Below the pieces are notes generated by a model, which worked only from the letters and a program-made list of their open reading frames with translations, made no database searches and had not been told where the DNA came from. A DNA stretch of 64,000 nt. Source: Mycolicibacterium hodleri. Lineage in GTDB: Bacteria > Actinomycetota > Actinomycetes > Mycobacteriales > Mycobacteriaceae. The stretch spans positions 1,021,557-1,085,556 of the forward strand of contig NZ_RCZG01000001.1 in the NCBI RefSeq assembly GCF_006439015.1. The letters are read 5' to 3'. Made by a program: the position numbers and the translations under genes. Positions 38,305 to 47,567 of this stretch are shown here, in pieces; within the stretch, counting starts at the first letter, position 1; each line of letters opens with the position of its first letter.

Positions 38305-39573
38305 CTAGAAGGCAACCGGAAGCGAGCGAACGGCGTGGATGAAGTTGCCCGCGACATAGGCCGGTCGGCCCGCCTCGATATCCGGCAGCTGGGTAAGCAA
38401 CTCGCCGAAGATTGCCCGCAACTGCGCACGGGCCACGTGGGCGCCCAGGCAGAAGTGGCGCCCTCCGCCACCGAAGCCGAGATGAGGGTTCGGCCTGCGG
38501 CCTAAATCGAAGCGTTGCGGTGCCTCGAACACCGTGTCGTCGAAGTTGCCCGACGCGTAGAACATCACGACCTTCTCACCGGCGACGATGTCCTGATCTC
38601 CGACTCGGCAGTCCGTGGCGGTCGTGCGGCGGAACGTCATCACCGGGGTCGCCCATCGCACGAACTCCTCGACGGCACCGCCGATGCGGTCGTCGAAGTC
38701 GGCCATCAACCAGCTGCGCTGGTCGCCGAAGTCGGTGAGCGCCTTCATCGCGTGGCTCGAGGTCTGGCGGGTGGTGTCGTTGCCTGCGACCGCCAGCAGG
38801 ACGAAGAACGCGGCGATCTCGGCGTCGGTGAGCCGGTCACCATCGACCTCGGCGTGGACAAGGGCACTGATCAGGTCGTCGCCGGGGTTTTCGCGTCGAT
38901 CGGCGGCCAGCGCGCCCGCCACCTGGTGCAGGTACATCTGACTTCCGATCAACACCTCCAACGGGTTTCGGCCGTTCAGGTACTCGGGGTCGCCCCACGA
39001 CACCATCGCGTCCGCGGCGTCGGCCACCTGCAATCGCTCCGATTCGGGGATCCCCACCATGTCTGACAACGTGCGGATCGGAAGTTCCTTGGCACATAGC
39101 TCGACGAAGTCCGCGCCGCTGCCTGCGGCGCGAAGCTCCCCCACGATGCCCTTCGCGTTGGACTTGATCGAGTCCTCGATGCGACGGACCTGGCGCGGCG
39201 TGAACGCCGCATGCACGACCTTCCGAATCATGGTGTGCCGCGGCGGATCCATTGCGAGGAACGACTGGGAGGCCTCCAGCAGTTCCTCTGGGACGTTCTC
39301 GAAGAGCACGCCCCTGCCGGACAGGAAGGTTTCACTGTCCTTGCTGATGGTCACGATGTCGGCGTGGCGGGTGACGGCCCAGTAGCCGGGATCCTCGGGA
39401 TCGTGCATGAGGGCATCCTCGACGGGCGGATGCCAGCTGATCGGTCGGTGGGCCCTCAGCTCGGCGAACGAACGCTCGCGGTCTGCGGCGGTCGTAGACC
39501 AAAACGCCCGCGAGGACAGGTCGATGGGGTCGTAGGCACGCGGCGAGGTCGGTGTGAGCGGCGACACGGTCAT
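38305..39573 (-). CDS. Cytochrome P450
   Basis: The 422-residue soluble bacterial P450 has I-helix AGNDTTR at residues 263-269, ExxR at 303-306 (EEFVR), and the heme-binding loop FGGGGRHFCLG with the axial Cys375. The sequence class resembles mycobacterial P450s acting on lipids or sterols, but no CYP number is assigned here. No ferredoxin gene adjoins it. ATG 39573 has TATCGT 6 bases upstream. A perfect operator for the divergent TetR regulator lies just before that. Confidence 0.92.
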   Translation of the reverse strand: MTVSPLTPTSPRAYDPIDLSSRAFWSTTAADRERSFAELRAHRPISWHPPVEDALMHDPEDPGYWAVTRHADIVTISKDSETFLSGRGVLFENVPEELLEASQSFLAMDPPRHTMIRKVVHAAFTPRQVRRIEDSIKSNAKGIVGELRAAGSGADFVELCAKELPIRTLSDMVGIPESERLQVADAADAMVSWGDPEYLNGRNPLEVLIGSQMYLHQVAGALAADRRENPGDDLISALVHAEVDGDRLTDAEIAAFFVLLAVAGNDTTRQTSSHAMKALTDFGDQRSWLMADFDDRIGGAVEEFVRWATPVMTFRRTTATDCRVGDQDIVAGEKVVMFYASGNFDDTVFEAPQRFDLGRRPNPHLGFGGGGRHFCLGAHVARAQLRAIFGELLTQLPDIEAGRPAYVAGNFIHAVRSLPVAF

Positions 39574-39579
39574 AAGCCG

Positions 39580-39585
39580 ACGATA
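39580..39585 (-). promoter_or_regulatory. -10 element for the P450 gene, predicted leaderless
   Basis: TATCGT on the minus strand ends 6 bases before the P450 ATG and 3 bases from the operator. Confidence 0.45.
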
Positions 39586-39588
39586 AGT

Positions 39589-39605
39589 CTAGACAGAGTG
39601 TCTAG
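39589..39605. promoter_or_regulatory. TetR-type operator CTAGACA-GAG-TGTCTAG
   Basis: A perfect 7-bp inverted repeat with a 3-base centre lies between the divergent P450 and TetR genes. It covers the expected -35 region of both promoters, so one dimer could repress both. Confidence 0.7.
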
Positions 39606-39626
39606 TCAAGGTGCCGAGGAGGGGAC

Positions 39627-39632
39627 TACGCT
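39627..39632 (+). promoter_or_regulatory. -10 element for the TetR gene, predicted leaderless
   Basis: TACGCT ends 7 bases before the ATG at 39640. Confidence 0.4.
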
Positions 39633-39639
39633 CCGTCAC

Positions 39640-40269
39640 ATGCCGTCGGTCACCAGAAAGCCACAGGCCAGGCGCCAGCAGCGCCGAGAGCAGGTCGAAC
39701 GTGACCTCCTCGAGGCGACCGAGCGATTGATGGCCGGCGGAACCAGCTACACCGAGCTCAGCGTTGACCGTTTGGCAACGGAGGCCGGCATTTCGCGGGC
39801 CAGCTTCTACATCTACTTCGAGGATAAGGGCCACCTGCTGCGCCGGCTGGCGGGTCAGGTGTTCGACGACCTCGCCGCGGCAGCGGAGCGCTGGTGGAGC
39901 GTGTCCCGACGCCGCGATCCGACCGACGTACTGGCCTGCATGACCGGCTTGGTCGCAAGTTACCGCAGACACCAACCCCTGCTCGTCGCCCTCAACGAGA
40001 TGGCGGGGTACGACCCACAGGTCGGCGCCACCTACCGAGACATCCTCGACGGGATCGCGGCCCGTCTAGGCGCCGTCATCCAAGAGGGTCAGGCCGACGG
40101 CTTCATCAGGAGCGAACTGTCGGCGGCAACTGCCGCGAGCGCCCTCACCTGGATGACCGAACGCACCTGCCAGCAGAACCTTCCGGGCCGGCCGGAATCC
40201 TACGACGCCGAGTTGGCCTCGACCCTGACCCAGCTCGTCTGGGGCTCGCTGTATCTCGAAGCTCCTTAG
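39640..40269 (+). CDS. TetR-family transcriptional regulator
   Basis: The 209-residue protein has an N-terminal HTH ([27 protein letters not shown], core [12 protein letters not shown]) and a helical ligand domain. It is divergent from the P450 gene and flanked by a perfect palindrome, so it probably represses the P450 and itself. The stop overlaps that of convergent proB by 4 bases. The ligand is unknown, but is plausibly the P450 substrate. Confidence 0.88.
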   Translation: MPSVTRKPQARRQQRREQVERDLLEATERLMAGGTSYTELSVDRLATEAGISRASFYIYFEDKGHLLRRLAGQVFDDLAAAAERWWSVSRRRDPTDVLACMTGLVASYRRHQPLLVALNEMAGYDPQVGATYRDILDGIAARLGAVIQEGQADGFIRSELSAATAASALTWMTERTCQQNLPGRPESYDAELASTLTQLVWGSLYLEAP

Positions 40270-41369
40270 ACGGCGACCAGATCGTCGGCATGGACGGCGG
40301 GACGCCGCATCTCAGCTGGCAGGTCAGAGGTCGAGCGACCGACCATCGTCGCCAATTCTGTTGCATCGTAAGCCACTACGCCACGGGCGACTACTGTGCC
40401 GTCCAGCCCACGCAATTCCACCACGTCGCCCCCGTGGAAGCGACCGGACACATCGGTGATCCCCGCCGGCAACAGCGAGCGGCGCTGCTTGACCACCGCG
40501 CGCACGGCACCGTCGTCGAGCATCAGCGCACCCGTCGACTCAGCGGCATACCTGACCCAGAATCGGCGTGAGGACATGCGTTCGGGTCGCGGCGCAAACA
40601 CCGTTCCCACGGACGCATCGGCCAGTGCGGCGCCCGCGTCGGCCGCGGCGGCCAACAGCACCGGAACCCCGGCGTCAGCCGCCAGCAGGGCCGACGACAA
40701 CTTCGACGCCATGCCCCCGGTGCCGAGACTGCTCCCACCGCCTGCGATGACGCCGTCCAGGTCACCGATGCCGGTCACCTCAGAGATGTAGCGCGCGTTG
40801 CCCTTACGGGGATCAGAATCGTAAAGGCCATCGATGTCCGAGAGCAGGACCAGCGCGTCGGCACCCACCAGGTGCGCGACCAGTGCCGACAGACGGTCAT
40901 TGTCGCCGAAGCGGATCTCGTTGGTGGCGACGGTGTCATTCTCGTTGACGATCGCGACGGCGTGCAAAGCGCGCAGCCGATCCAAGGTGCGCTGAGCGTT
41001 GGTGTGTTGCACGCGCATGGAGATGTCGTGGGCACTCAGCAGGACCTGGCCGACCGTGCGATCGTAGCGGTCGAACGCGGCGCTCCATGCGTTCACCAAC
41101 GCCACCTGCCCGACACTGGCCGCCGCCTGCTTGGTGGCGAGGTCGGTGGGCCGCCGCGAAAGTCGCAGCGGCTCAATGCCCGCCGCGATCGCACCCGACG
41201 ACACGATCACGACGTCGGATCCCGCCGTCATGCGCGCCTGGATGGCGTCGGCCAGGGAGGCGAGCCTGCTGGCATCGAACACGCCCTTGGGCGTCGTCAA
41301 GGCGGTGGTACCGATCTTGACGACCACGCTGCGGGCCGTTCGGATGGCTTCGCGATGCGGGCTGGTCAC
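40266..41369 (-). CDS. proB: Glutamate 5-kinase
   Basis: The 367-residue enzyme phosphorylates glutamate in the first step of proline synthesis. An amino acid kinase domain ([24 protein letters not shown]) is followed by a C-terminal PUA domain from about residue 275. The start is GTG 41369 with AGGAG, which includes the obg stop TAG, 6 bases upstream. It is last in the rplU-rpmA-obg-proB operon. Confidence 0.96.
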   Translation of the reverse strand: MTSPHREAIRTARSVVVKIGTTALTTPKGVFDASRLASLADAIQARMTAGSDVVIVSSGAIAAGIEPLRLSRRPTDLATKQAAASVGQVALVNAWSAAFDRYDRTVGQVLLSAHDISMRVQHTNAQRTLDRLRALHAVAIVNENDTVATNEIRFGDNDRLSALVAHLVGADALVLLSDIDGLYDSDPRKGNARYISEVTGIGDLDGVIAGGGSSLGTGGMASKLSSALLAADAGVPVLLAAAADAGAALADASVGTVFAPRPERMSSRRFWVRYAAESTGALMLDDGAVRAVVKQRRSLLPAGITDVSGRFHGGDVVELRGLDGTVVARGVVAYDATELATMVGRSTSDLPAEMRRPAVHADDLVAV

Positions 41370-41377
41370 GACTGCTC

Positions 41378-42835
41378 CTAGCTGGTGGAGTCGGGGTGTT
41401 CGCGACTTTCCCGTCGCTGCTTCCGGGCGATCTTTCGCTCGTCGGCCCTGACCCTGTCGTCCTGCTCCAGACGCAAGTCGGTACCGCGTCCCGACATCGT
41501 GACGTCAACGCCTGCCGGGGTCTGAGGCTCCCAGTCGAAGGTCATGTCGGCGATCGTGACGGCACAGCCGGGCTGTGCGCCCAGTTTGAGCAGTTGGTCC
41601 TCGACGCCGAGTCGAGCCAACCGATCGCCCAAATAGCCGACCGCCTCGTCGTTGGTGAAGTCGGTCTGGCCGATCCAACGTTCGGGGCGGGTACCGCGCA
41701 CGACGAAGCCGCCCATTCCGTCGGGCGACACGGTGAAGCCACTCTCGTCGACCGGGATCGGCCGAATCACGGGACGCTTGGGGGCCGCAACGGGTTGCGT
41801 CTTGCGATAGGCCGCCACCATGTCCCACAGCGCGAACGTCAACGGCCGCAACCCGTCCCGGCTGACGGTGGAAATCTCGAAGACTGGCCAGCCGTATCGC
41901 TCGGCCACCTCTGCGCGGACGAAGTCGGCGAGCTCGCGCGCGTCAGGCACGTCAATCTTGTTGAGCACCACGGCACGTGGCCGTTCGGTGAGGTCGCCGA
42001 GCGATGAATCACCCTGCAATGTCGGGGTGTATGCGGCCAATTCGGCTTCCAGCGCGTCGATGTCGGAGATCGGATCGCGACCCGGGTCCATCGTCGCGCA
42101 ATCAACCACGTGCACCAGAACGGCGCAACGTTCCACGTGACGCAGGAAGTCCAGACCGAGTCCGCGCCCCTCGGACGCGCCGGGAATCAGGCCGGGGACG
42201 TCGGCGACGGTGAAGGTGTTCTCCCCCGCCGAGACGACACCGAGATTCGGCACCAACGTGGTGAACGGATAGTCGGCGATCTTGGGCTTGGCAGCCGAAA
42301 TCACCGATACGAGCGACGACTTGCCCGCTGACGGGAAGCCGACCAGGCCGACGTCGGCGACGGTCTTGAGTTCGAGGGTGAGATCGCGGGCTTGACCCTT
42401 TTCGCCGAGTAGCGCGAATCCCGGCGCCTTGCGAGCTCGCGAGGACAGGGCCGCGTTGCCTAGACCGCCGCGTCCACCGGCAGCGGCTTCGAATCGGGTA
42501 CCTTCACCCGTCAGATCGGCGAGAAGACGCCCCTGCTCGTCGAGCACCACGGTGCCGTCGGGGACCCTCAGCTCGAGGTCGCCGCCGTTGGCGCCTTCCT
42601 TATTGTTGCCCATCCCCTGCTTGCCGGACGGGGCGTCGACATGCGGGTGAAAGTGGAAGTCGAGCAGTGTGTGAACCTGGGGATCGACGACGAGCACGAT
42701 GCTGCCGCCGCTACCGCCGTTGCCGCCATCGGGCCCGCCGAGCGGCTTGAACTTCTCGCGGTGCACAGATGCGCAACCTCTGCCGCCGCTACCCGCACGC
42801 GCGTGAATGACGACGCGATCGACGAATCGAGCCAC
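41378..42835 (-). CDS. obg: GTPase Obg/CgtA
   Basis: The 485-residue GTPase functions in 50S subunit assembly. A glycine-rich Obg fold ([15 protein letters not shown]) occupies residues 1-160, the G domain has G1 [10 protein letters not shown] and [10 protein letters not shown], and a C-terminal OCT domain ends in a basic tail ([11 protein letters not shown]). The start is GTG 42835 with AAAGGA upstream. It follows rpmA after an 83-base gap that contains a strong hairpin. Confidence 0.96.
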   Translation of the reverse strand: MARFVDRVVIHARAGSGGRGCASVHREKFKPLGGPDGGNGGSGGSIVLVVDPQVHTLLDFHFHPHVDAPSGKQGMGNNKEGANGGDLELRVPDGTVVLDEQGRLLADLTGEGTRFEAAAGGRGGLGNAALSSRARKAPGFALLGEKGQARDLTLELKTVADVGLVGFPSAGKSSLVSVISAAKPKIADYPFTTLVPNLGVVSAGENTFTVADVPGLIPGASEGRGLGLDFLRHVERCAVLVHVVDCATMDPGRDPISDIDALEAELAAYTPTLQGDSSLGDLTERPRAVVLNKIDVPDARELADFVRAEVAERYGWPVFEISTVSRDGLRPLTFALWDMVAAYRKTQPVAAPKRPVIRPIPVDESGFTVSPDGMGGFVVRGTRPERWIGQTDFTNDEAVGYLGDRLARLGVEDQLLKLGAQPGCAVTIADMTFDWEPQTPAGVDVTMSGRGTDLRLEQDDRVRADERKIARKQRRESREHPDSTS

Positions 42836-42861
42836 CGGAGGTCCTTTCCATGACGAAATCT

Positions 42862-42902
42862 ACGTTTTGCTGAGCTTGTGCGAGAGCCGAGCTGCAAAAC
42901 GT
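42862..42902 (-). terminator. Hairpin between rpmA and obg, possible partial terminator or processing site
   Basis: ACGTTTTGC (42862-42870) pairs exactly with GCAAAACGT (42894-42902), and AGCT/AGCT extend the stem past a 2-base bulge. It could set the ratio of ribosomal-protein to obg-proB message. Confidence 0.45.
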
Positions 42903-42918
42903 CGATCTCGACTTGGGG

Positions 42919-43215
42919 CTAGGCTTCCGGAGCCGCCCCGGCGGCGACATCGGCTCCCGCGCGTGCGGTGCGGACGATGTTGACCACCTTGCGCCCACGT
43001 TTGACGCCGAACAGCACGGCGCCGGGAGCGGTGGCGAACAGGGTGTCGTCACCGCCACGACCGACGTTGACGCCGGGGTGGAAGTGGGTGCCGCGCTGGC
43101 GGACGATGATCTCGCCGGCCTTGACGACCTGGCCACCGAATCGCTTGACGCCCAGGCGCTGTGAATTGGAATCGCGACCGTTGCGAGAGCTGGAAGCGCC
43201 CTTCTTGTGTGCCAT
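42919..43215 (-). CDS. rpmA: 50S ribosomal protein L27
   Basis: The 98-residue protein begins [22 protein letters not shown] (first ten [10 protein letters not shown]), the classical L27 N-terminus that reaches the peptidyl-transferase site. The C-terminus [17 protein letters not shown] is about ten residues longer than the usual 86 and is Ala-rich. It lies 17 bases after rplU. Confidence 0.97.
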   Translation of the reverse strand: MAHKKGASSSRNGRDSNSQRLGVKRFGGQVVKAGEIIVRQRGTHFHPGVNVGRGGDDTLFATAPGAVLFGVKRGRKVVNIVRTARAGADVAAGAAPEA

Positions 43216-43232
43216 TAGTTCGCTCCCTTGAG

Positions 43233-43544
43233 TTACTTGATGCCCGTGACCTTGACGACCGTCAACTTCTGACGGTGGCCCTGGCGCTTGTGATAGCCGG
43301 TCTTGTTCTTGAACTTGTGAATGCGGATCTTCGGGCCCTTGGTGTGCTCGAGCACCTCAGCGGTGACGGCAACCTTTTCTAGGTCCTTCGCCGCAGTGGT
43401 CACCGTTGCGCCGTCGACGACGAGCGCCACGGGCAGCGAAACGGAGTCGCCGGCCTCGAGCTCGAGCTTCTCGACCTTGACTATGTCACCGACCGCGACC
43501 TTGTACTGCTTGCCGCCGGTCTTGACGATTGCGTATGTCGCCAT
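43233..43544 (-). CDS. rplU: 50S ribosomal protein L21
   Basis: The 103-residue protein starts [16 protein letters not shown] and ends [17 protein letters not shown] with the L21 signature. ATG 43544 is chosen over an upstream in-frame start because AGGAAG precedes it and the length fits. It heads rplU-rpmA-obg-proB. A strong promoter and two GC-rich hairpins precede it. Confidence 0.97.
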   Translation of the reverse strand: MATYAIVKTGGKQYKVAVGDIVKVEKLELEAGDSVSLPVALVVDGATVTTAAKDLEKVAVTAEVLEHTKGPKIRIHKFKNKTGYHKRQGHRQKLTVVKVTGIK

Positions 43545-43613
43545 CGTTGTCGTCTTCCTCTGCTTCACTTGCGGGCGCGCGCCACCCGGGGGCTGCGAAC
43601 GCGGATCTGGGAT

Positions 43614-43660
43614 GCGGGGTCGGATGCCCCGCGTGTCACGGGCCCCGTCGTCAAGGGGCC
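43614..43660 (-). promoter_or_regulatory. Tandem hairpins in the rplU leader
   Basis: GCGGGG/CCCCGC (43614-43632) and GGCCCC/GGGGCC (43641-43660) are perfect 6-bp stems in the roughly 125-base leader. They are a candidate r-protein autoregulatory or stability element. Confidence 0.45.
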
Positions 43661-43676
43661 TTCAGACAACTGTGCA

Positions 43677-43706
43677 AGGTTACGTGACCAGCGGGTAGAG
43701 GGTCAA
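43677..43706 (-). promoter_or_regulatory. rplU promoter, SigA-like
   Basis: TTGACC (-35) and TAACCT (-10) are separated by 18 bases on the minus strand. The -10 is identical to that of rpsT. Confidence 0.6.
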
Positions 43707-43736
43707 ACCGCGCCCTGTACCGCAGCGAGTCGGCCG

Positions 43737-46433
43737 TCATGCAACCGGCGGACCTGCGGGGCGGGCGGCCGCCCGACGACGCCGAGGACGGCCGGTTACG
43801 GCGACCAGCGGCTCGTCGTCGTCATCGTCGTCCTCATCATCGTCGTCATCATCGTCGTCCTCGTCATCAAGGTCGTCGTCCTCGTCGTCGAGGTCTTCGT
43901 CATCCTCGTCGTCGGCGTCGGCGTCGTCATCCTCGTCGTCGTCGTCGTCGATGACCTCGATGTCGTCGTCATCGTCGTCATCATCGTCATCGTCGTCGTC
44001 CGCGTCGAGGTCGGCGTCCTCGGAGTCATCGGCCTCCTCTGCAAGGACCTCCGCAACGGGCTCAGTCGCCGCCAATCCCTCGGATCCCTCAACGACGGCG
44101 TCGTCCTCGGAGACCTCGACATCGTCCTCGTCGCCTTCTTCGCGACCGGTGGCCGCGGCCATGGCCCGGAACATCGGGTGCTCGCCCGCAGCGTGCACGG
44201 GGACCTTAGCGACCTGCACCTCTTCTTCGGTCCGGCCGCCCTTCTTGCCGCGCTTGCTGCGACGACCGGTCCCCGGCTCGTTCTTGCGGCCCGCGGTGGA
44301 GTTGGAGTCCACGGGGTCGCCGTGCAGCATGATGCCGCGCCCTGCGCAGTGCGAACAGGTAGTCGAGAACGCCTCGATGAGCCCGGTGCCCAGCTTCTTG
44401 CGGGTCAACTGCACCAGCCCCAGTGACGTCACCTCGGACACCTGGTGGCGAGTACGGTCCCGCGCGAGGGCTTCGGTCAGGCGTCGAAGCACTAGATCGC
44501 GATTGGACTCCAACACCATGTCGATGAAGTCGATGACGATGATGCCGCCGATGTCGCGCAACCGAAGCTGGCGGACCGTTTCCTCCGCAGCCTCGAGGTT
44601 GTTGCGGGTGACGGTCTGCTCGAGGTTGCCGCCCGAACCGGTGAACTTTCCGGTGTTGACGTCGACGACGGTCATCGCCTCGGTCCGATCGATGACCAAC
44701 GTGCCGCCCGAGGGCAGCCACACCTTGCGATCCATCGCCTTGGTCAACTGCTCGTCGATTCGGTGCACGGCGAACACGTCGGGTCCATCGGTGGCGGCAG
44801 GCTCGTACTTGCTCATGCGCGGAAGGAGTTCCGGTGCCACCGTGGTCACGTAGTCGCTGATGGTGTTCCACGCGTCGTCACCGGAGACGATGAGGCCGTT
44901 GAAGTCCTCGTTGAACAGGTCGCGGATGACCTTCACCAGCACGTCGGGCTCTTCGTACAACGCCATCGCGGCGCCAGCGGCCTTGGCGGCGATCTCCGCG
45001 CCCTTGGCATCGATCTCGTTCCACCGCTCCTGCAACCGGTTGACGTCGGTGCGGATGTCGTCTTCCTTGACGCCCTCGGAGGCAGTGCGGATGATCACGC
45101 CCGCATCGGCAGGAACGACCTCGCGAAGGATCTCCTTCAGGCGTTGACGTTCGGTGTCCGGCAACTTGCGGCTGATGCCGGTCGACGACGCACCCGGCAC
45201 GTACACCAGGTAGCGACCGGCCAACGAGATCTGCGTGGTAAGGCGGGCACCCTTGTGGCCGACCGGGTCCTTGCTGACCTGCACGACGACGTAGTCGCCG
45301 GGCTTGAGGGCCTGCTCGATCTTGCGCTGGGCACCGCCGAGTCCGGCGGCCTCCCAGTTCACCTCGCCGGCGTAGAGCACGCCGTTGCGACCGCGGCCGA
45401 TGTCGACGAACGCCGCCTCCATGGAGGGCAGCACGTTCTGCACGATGCCGAGGTAGACGTTCCCGACCAGCGACGCCGACGCGGCACTCGTCACGAAGTG
45501 CTCGACGAGCACGCCGTCCTCCAGCACGGCGATCTGCGTGTAGCGGTCGCCCTCGTGCGGCGGTTCGCTGCGCACCTTGTCGCGGATCACCATCATCCGC
45601 TGAACGGCTTCGCGTCGAGCCAGGAACTCGGCCTCGCTCAGGATGGGTGGGCGACGCCGGCCTGCGTCCCGACCGTCGCGGCGGCGCTGACGCTTGGCCT
45701 CCAGCCGGGTCGAACCGGCGATGCCCTGAATCTCGTTGTTGTCCTTGGCAGGCTTCGCGGCCCGCGGCTGGCGCTCGTGGACGACGGTGTTCGGGGGGTC
45801 GTCGGGCGAGCTGGGATCGTTGCCCTCACCTCCGCCGGTCTTCCGGCGGCGGCGGCGCCGGCGCCGACGGCTAGCCCCGTCCCCACCCGCGTTCTCCTCA
45901 TCGGAGCCGTCGTCGTCGCCATCCTCGTCCTCGTCCTCGTCGCCGGAGGCGTCGTCCGATTCGCCCTGATCGGCCGCGTCATTCTCGCCGTCCTCGTCGC
46001 CACCTGATTCACCGCGACCACGTCCGCGCCCTCGACGACCGCGGCGACGGCGGCGGTTCGCGGGGCGATCGCCGTTCTCGTCATCGGCGTCTCCGGACGC
46101 GTCGTCTTCCTCTTCGGCCTCGTCGTCCTCATCCTCGTCCTCGTCATCGGCGACGGGTTTGGGAGAGACGGGTTTCGGAGGGACGAACGCCACGGGCTGC
46201 GGGGCGACGAAGAGCGGCATGTAGGCCGCGGGTGCGGAACTCGCGGGAAGCGGTTCCGGCACCGGCGGCGGCTCCGGGTCGACCTCGAGGGGCTGCGCAG
46301 CCTCCGGGACGGTGGCCGCGACGCCCTCGGTGAAGAGGCTGGCGCGCTCGCCGCTCAGCTGAGCTGGCGGTGACTCCTCGCGCCGAGTTTCTTCTGATAG
46401 GTCGAATGGGGCGGCAATATCACGGTCAGCCAC
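43737..46433 (-). CDS. rne: Ribonuclease E/G
   Basis: The 898-residue endoribonuclease is central to mRNA decay and rRNA maturation. An N-terminal acidic/Arg-rich extension of about 260 residues is followed by the S1 domain, the catalytic Asp region GGIIVIDFIDM, and the zinc-link cysteines TCSHCAG near residue 705. An acidic tract at about residues 798-874 is almost all Asp/Glu, followed by a basic tail RPRRRRAAARPAGPPVA. The start is GTG with GAGGAG upstream. It is a single-gene unit between ndk and rplU. Confidence 0.96.
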   Translation of the reverse strand: MADRDIAAPFDLSEETRREESPPAQLSGERASLFTEGVAATVPEAAQPLEVDPEPPPVPEPLPASSAPAAYMPLFVAPQPVAFVPPKPVSPKPVADDEDEDEDDEAEEEDDASGDADDENGDRPANRRRRRGRRGRGRGRGESGGDEDGENDAADQGESDDASGDEDEDEDGDDDGSDEENAGGDGASRRRRRRRRRKTGGGEGNDPSSPDDPPNTVVHERQPRAAKPAKDNNEIQGIAGSTRLEAKRQRRRDGRDAGRRRPPILSEAEFLARREAVQRMMVIRDKVRSEPPHEGDRYTQIAVLEDGVLVEHFVTSAASASLVGNVYLGIVQNVLPSMEAAFVDIGRGRNGVLYAGEVNWEAAGLGGAQRKIEQALKPGDYVVVQVSKDPVGHKGARLTTQISLAGRYLVYVPGASSTGISRKLPDTERQRLKEILREVVPADAGVIIRTASEGVKEDDIRTDVNRLQERWNEIDAKGAEIAAKAAGAAMALYEEPDVLVKVIRDLFNEDFNGLIVSGDDAWNTISDYVTTVAPELLPRMSKYEPAATDGPDVFAVHRIDEQLTKAMDRKVWLPSGGTLVIDRTEAMTVVDVNTGKFTGSGGNLEQTVTRNNLEAAEETVRQLRLRDIGGIIVIDFIDMVLESNRDLVLRRLTEALARDRTRHQVSEVTSLGLVQLTRKKLGTGLIEAFSTTCSHCAGRGIMLHGDPVDSNSTAGRKNEPGTGRRSKRGKKGGRTEEEVQVAKVPVHAAGEHPMFRAMAAATGREEGDEDDVEVSEDDAVVEGSEGLAATEPVAEVLAEEADDSEDADLDADDDDDDDDDDDDDIEVIDDDDDEDDDADADDEDDEDLDDEDDDLDDEDDDDDDDDEDDDDDDEPLVAVTGRPRRRRAAARPAGPPVA
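43812..44042 (-). repeat. GAC/GAT triplet tract encoding the Rne acidic tail
   Basis: Tandem GAC, GAT and GAG codons encode about 75 residues, nearly all Asp or Glu. It is a low-complexity tract prone to length change. Confidence 0.75.
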
Positions 46434-46520
46434 GTACTCTCCTCAAGCCCCCGGGCGCGTCGTGTTGACGCGGCCACGCGAGGGCTTTCGCTATGGACCC
46501 GTGGAACTCTTCCCGGGCTT

Positions 46521-46550
46521 GTCATGGTCTCGCTCCGAGCGGCTCATGAC
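46521..46550 (-). promoter_or_regulatory. Long imperfect hairpin in the rne leader
   Basis: GTCATG/CATGAC form the outer stem and CGCTC/GAGCG the inner stem, separated by a small internal loop. It is part of the 304-base gap 46434-46737, which holds the leader and promoter but no gene. Confidence 0.4.
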
Positions 46551-46679
46551 GAACCCTCAGTGCCTGGCTGAATGACGGCTGAACGCCGCGCCGCACACGG
46601 AATGTGTCCTAGGTGGTCGCGCTCGTCCAAGTCTTCATCCGGGTGTCCCACTCCGTTATGAAGCAGGTCACCCTGGGCC

Positions 46680-46708
46680 AGTATCCCACATCACGGCGCG
46701 GATTCCGA
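46680..46708 (-). promoter_or_regulatory. Candidate rne promoter
   Basis: On the minus strand, TCGGAA (-35) and GATACT (-10) are separated by 17 bases. The resulting leader is about 240 bases. Confidence 0.45.
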
Positions 46709-46737
46709 CGAGGTGCCGCATCAGGCCCTGGAGACAG

Positions 46738-47148
46738 CTAACGGCCGGGGAACCAGAGTTCGATCTCGCGGACCGCCGAATCGGGCGAATCCGAGCCGTG
46801 CACCAGGTTGTCCTGGGTGACCAGAGCCAGGTCACCGCGGATGGTGCCCGGCGCGGCCTTCTCGACGGGATCGGTCCCACCGGCGATCTGACGGAACGCC
46901 GCAACGGCCCGGGGACCCTCGACGATGAGCGCCACGACCGGGCCCGAGGTGATGAACTCGAGCAACGACGGAAAAAAGGGCTTGCCCTCGTGCTCGGCGT
47001 AGTGCTGCCGGGCCAGATCCTCGCTGACGTCCTTGAGTTCCAGGGCCGCGAGCGACAGGCCCTTGCGTTCGATTCGGCTGAGAATCTCCCCCACGAGGAG
47101 GCGCTTCACACCGTCGGGCTTGACCAACACCAGCGTCCGCTCAGTCAC
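46738..47148 (-). CDS. ndk: Nucleoside diphosphate kinase
   Basis: The 136-residue enzyme equilibrates nucleoside triphosphates. The active-site His is in [12 protein letters not shown] near residue 117, with the start [16 protein letters not shown] typical. GTG start, 11 bases after the DUF4233 gene. It is last of the valS-folC-DUF4233-ndk operon. Confidence 0.97.
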   Translation of the reverse strand: MTERTLVLVKPDGVKRLLVGEILSRIERKGLSLAALELKDVSEDLARQHYAEHEGKPFFPSLLEFITSGPVVALIVEGPRAVAAFRQIAGGTDPVEKAAPGTIRGDLALVTQDNLVHGSDSPDSAVREIELWFPGR

Positions 47149-47159
47149 GGCGTCGAAGC

Positions 47160-47567
47160 CTACCCGTCAGTAGGCGGGCGCTGCTGACCGGGCAGCAGAC
47201 CGCGGTCCTGACGCCGCTTCACCTCGGCTCGCAGGTAGGCGATCAACAACCACACGGCGGCGAAGACCACGCCGATGAAGCCGATGGCGGCGTGGATGAA
47301 CACGCCGCCGATCAGCAAAACCTGAGCGGCCAGATTCGCCTTCAGTGCCCAGGGCTTGCCCTGCATGCCCGTCAGCAGAATCAGCACGCCGGTCATCCCG
47401 AGCAGGAAGCCGCCGCTGACCCACGTCAGCCCACCGTGAGAGAACGAAACTACCGGCAGCGCAAGGAGAACCACGATCGCTTCCAGAATGAGCGTGCCCG
47501 CCATCACGCCGCGGAAGCTCTTCCACGGGTCCGGACCCACCGGCTGCTGTTCCATCGGCTCGCTCAC
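47160..47567 (-). CDS. DUF4233 membrane protein
   Basis: The 135-residue protein corresponds to Rv2446c. It has four predicted transmembrane helices after a short polar N-terminus ([17 protein letters not shown]) and a charged C-terminus. GTG 47567 overlaps the folC stop (GTGA). The function is unknown; its conserved place between folC and ndk suggests a link to folate or nucleotide metabolism. Confidence 0.8.
   Translation of the reverse strand: MSEPMEQQPVGPDPWKSFRGVMAGTLILEAIVVLLALPVVSFSHGGLTWVSGGFLLGMTGVLILLTGMQGKPWALKANLAAQVLLIGGVFIHAAIGFIGVVFAAVWLLIAYLRAEVKRRQDRGLLPGQQRPPTDG

Noticed and set aside
43812..44042. CRISPR-like or non-coding repeat array
   Set aside because: The repeats are codon-phased Asp/Glu triplets inside rne.
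43569..44426. Plus-strand frame rich in Val/Ile opposite the rne acidic tail
   Set aside because: Product of the GAC/GAT tract read on the other strand; no domain or start signal.
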